DNA from: Trochalopteron elliotii
Taxonomy: Eukaryota; Chordata; Aves; Passeriformes; Leiothrichidae
NCBI GenBank assembly: GCA_024734555.1
Contig: JANPWX010000054.1
Coordinates: forward strand, 4,376,287 to 4,440,286
Direction: 5' to 3'
Length of the DNA: 64,000 bases
Shown here: one piece after another, positions 63,104-64,000 of the stretch
Position numbering within the stretch: position 1 is the first letter of the stretch
Layout: every line of letters begins with the position of its first letter
Notes under the pieces: model-generated
What the model saw: the letters and a program-made list of their open reading frames with translations, nothing else
Told to the model about the DNA's origin: nothing
Databases searched by the model: none
Translations under genes and position numbers: made by a program

Positions 63104-63870
63104 CATGATTTTGGACTGCAAGAGCCAGCTCTGGTCTGTAGAATTGGAGTCAGAACTGCAGCTGAGTGACCACAACTCTGGCAAAGACAGATCAGTGATG
63201 ACAATTTTAAGACTTTGGAAGCAGCTTCACCTCTGCAATAATCAAGGAGAATATACAATGAAGTTAAAAAAAAATAGGTTAGTTGGAATCAAACTGCTTT
63301 AATGATGCTCTGAAGTTACCCTGATGGACAGAGACATTTCTGTTCATTTCTGAGCCCCAGCTCAGGTGGTGGGAACTAATGAATTAGGTCAAACCATGGG
63401 CCACAGCCTCAGAAACTGTAAATCAGCACTGCTGCTGGCACTCCATATAACCTGGCAATACCTGGGAGAATCCAGCCCATCAATTTTTAGCTCACATTAT
63501 TTCATTTTGATTTAATGAGAGGAGCCTTCACAGAAGTCAGTGCTGACACCTGCCTTTTGCCACAGTCACTGGTGGAGGAGCTCAGACACCCTGAGGGTCA
63601 CCTTTGGGAAGGAGCAGAGGTTAGCACTGCACAAGTAGAGACCTGGGGTTTATTTCAGACAGCTCAACAGCTGAGCCACCACAAATAATCTCCTTTGGGA
63701 GCCTTCACAGTAACTGTGCTTGCAGTGAAACACCTGTGCAACACCAGAGTCTGACCTGGAAGTTTCATGCAGTCCAAATATCTTATTTACCTTTACAACC
63801 CAAAGTTATCACTGATGCACACAGAAATATCCAGCTTTTTGTGGGCAATCTGAAAGAACTGACTTGAACA
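63104..63870. other. Gene-free unique sequence
   Basis: No gene or RNA recognised between the two CR1 fragments. A short frame of 65 codons (63105-63302) looks like background. Confidence 0.6.
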
Positions 63871-63879
63871 TGGTTAGCA

Positions 63880-63945
63880 TAATTCAGGTTGAAAGGTCAT
63901 CTAGTCCAACATCACTGCAACAAGATGGGACATCTTCAACTCTTG
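63880..63945 (-). mobile_element. CR1 LINE 3'-end fragment, antisense on +
   Basis: AATTCAGGTTGAAAGGTCATCTAGTCCAAC, followed after a short interval by GGGACATCTTCAAC, is the reverse complement of another CR1 3' region (normally TTGAAGATGTCCC, then GTTGGACTAGATGATCTTTAAGGTC-like). It has small deletions relative to the usual sequence. The recognisable match stops near 63945. It lies opposite in orientation to the fragment about 0.8 kb upstream. Confidence 0.75.
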
Positions 63946-63976
63946 TTGAAGGAGAGAAACTCTTGTTCAGGAGAGA
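63938..63976. repeat. Imperfect 20-bp tandem repeat
   Basis: AACTCTTGTTGAAGGAGAGA (63938-63957) is followed directly by a near-copy, AACTCTTGTTCAGGAGAGA (63958-63976). This is a small duplication at the edge of the CR1 fragment. Confidence 0.7.
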
Positions 63977-64000
63977 ACCATAAAACACAGATCTTAGCCA

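Noticed and set aside
1..64000. tRNA, rRNA, snRNA, well-known microRNAs, CRISPR arrays, operons and endogenous retrovirus genes
   Set aside because: I looked for their characteristic motifs on both strands by eye and found none. This does not replace tRNAscan, Infernal or RepeatMasker runs, and diverged copies could be missed.

Overview
The window reads as vertebrate nuclear DNA, most likely from a bird. Two fragments match the 3' end of avian CR1 LINEs. Recognisable interspersed repeats are otherwise very sparse. I saw no mammalian-type SINE or LINE arrays and no bacterial-style gene packing. One end has a classic CpG-island promoter; the rest is AT-rich unique sequence. The species cannot be named from this.

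Positions 1 to about 305 are a CpG island with promoter elements: a perfect 10-bp palindrome containing CACGTG, an inverted CCAAT box and a TATA-like TTTAAATA. Their order and spacing fit a gene transcribed leftwards (minus strand) out of the window. A possible minus-strand start codon lies at 31-29. That gene cannot be identified from about ten codons. A second TATA-like palindrome at 319-328 could serve a divergent plus-strand transcript.

From about 306 to 64000 I find no protein-coding gene I can identify. Open frames are short, dispersed and on both strands. Most of the longest have no ATG start, or come from low-complexity or GC-richer sequence. This is best described as a gene desert or a very long intron or intergenic flank. 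It holds microsatellites, A/C- or T/G-rich patches, small tandem duplications, inverted repeats, candidate non-coding regulatory blocks and a few isolated splice-like signals. The right end (62.9-64.0 kb) has two CR1 remnants in opposite orientations.

I did not find a convincing new biological system. The items most worth checking are the left-edge promoter, a TATA/donor/acceptor/polyA set between 51.3 and 55.3 kb, two terminal-exon-like frames at 31.4-31.9 kb, twin hairpins at 34.58-34.64 kb, and a repeated CTCAGTACAT motif cluster at 30.66-30.80 kb inside an enhancer-like block. All of these are inferences without conservation or transcript data.
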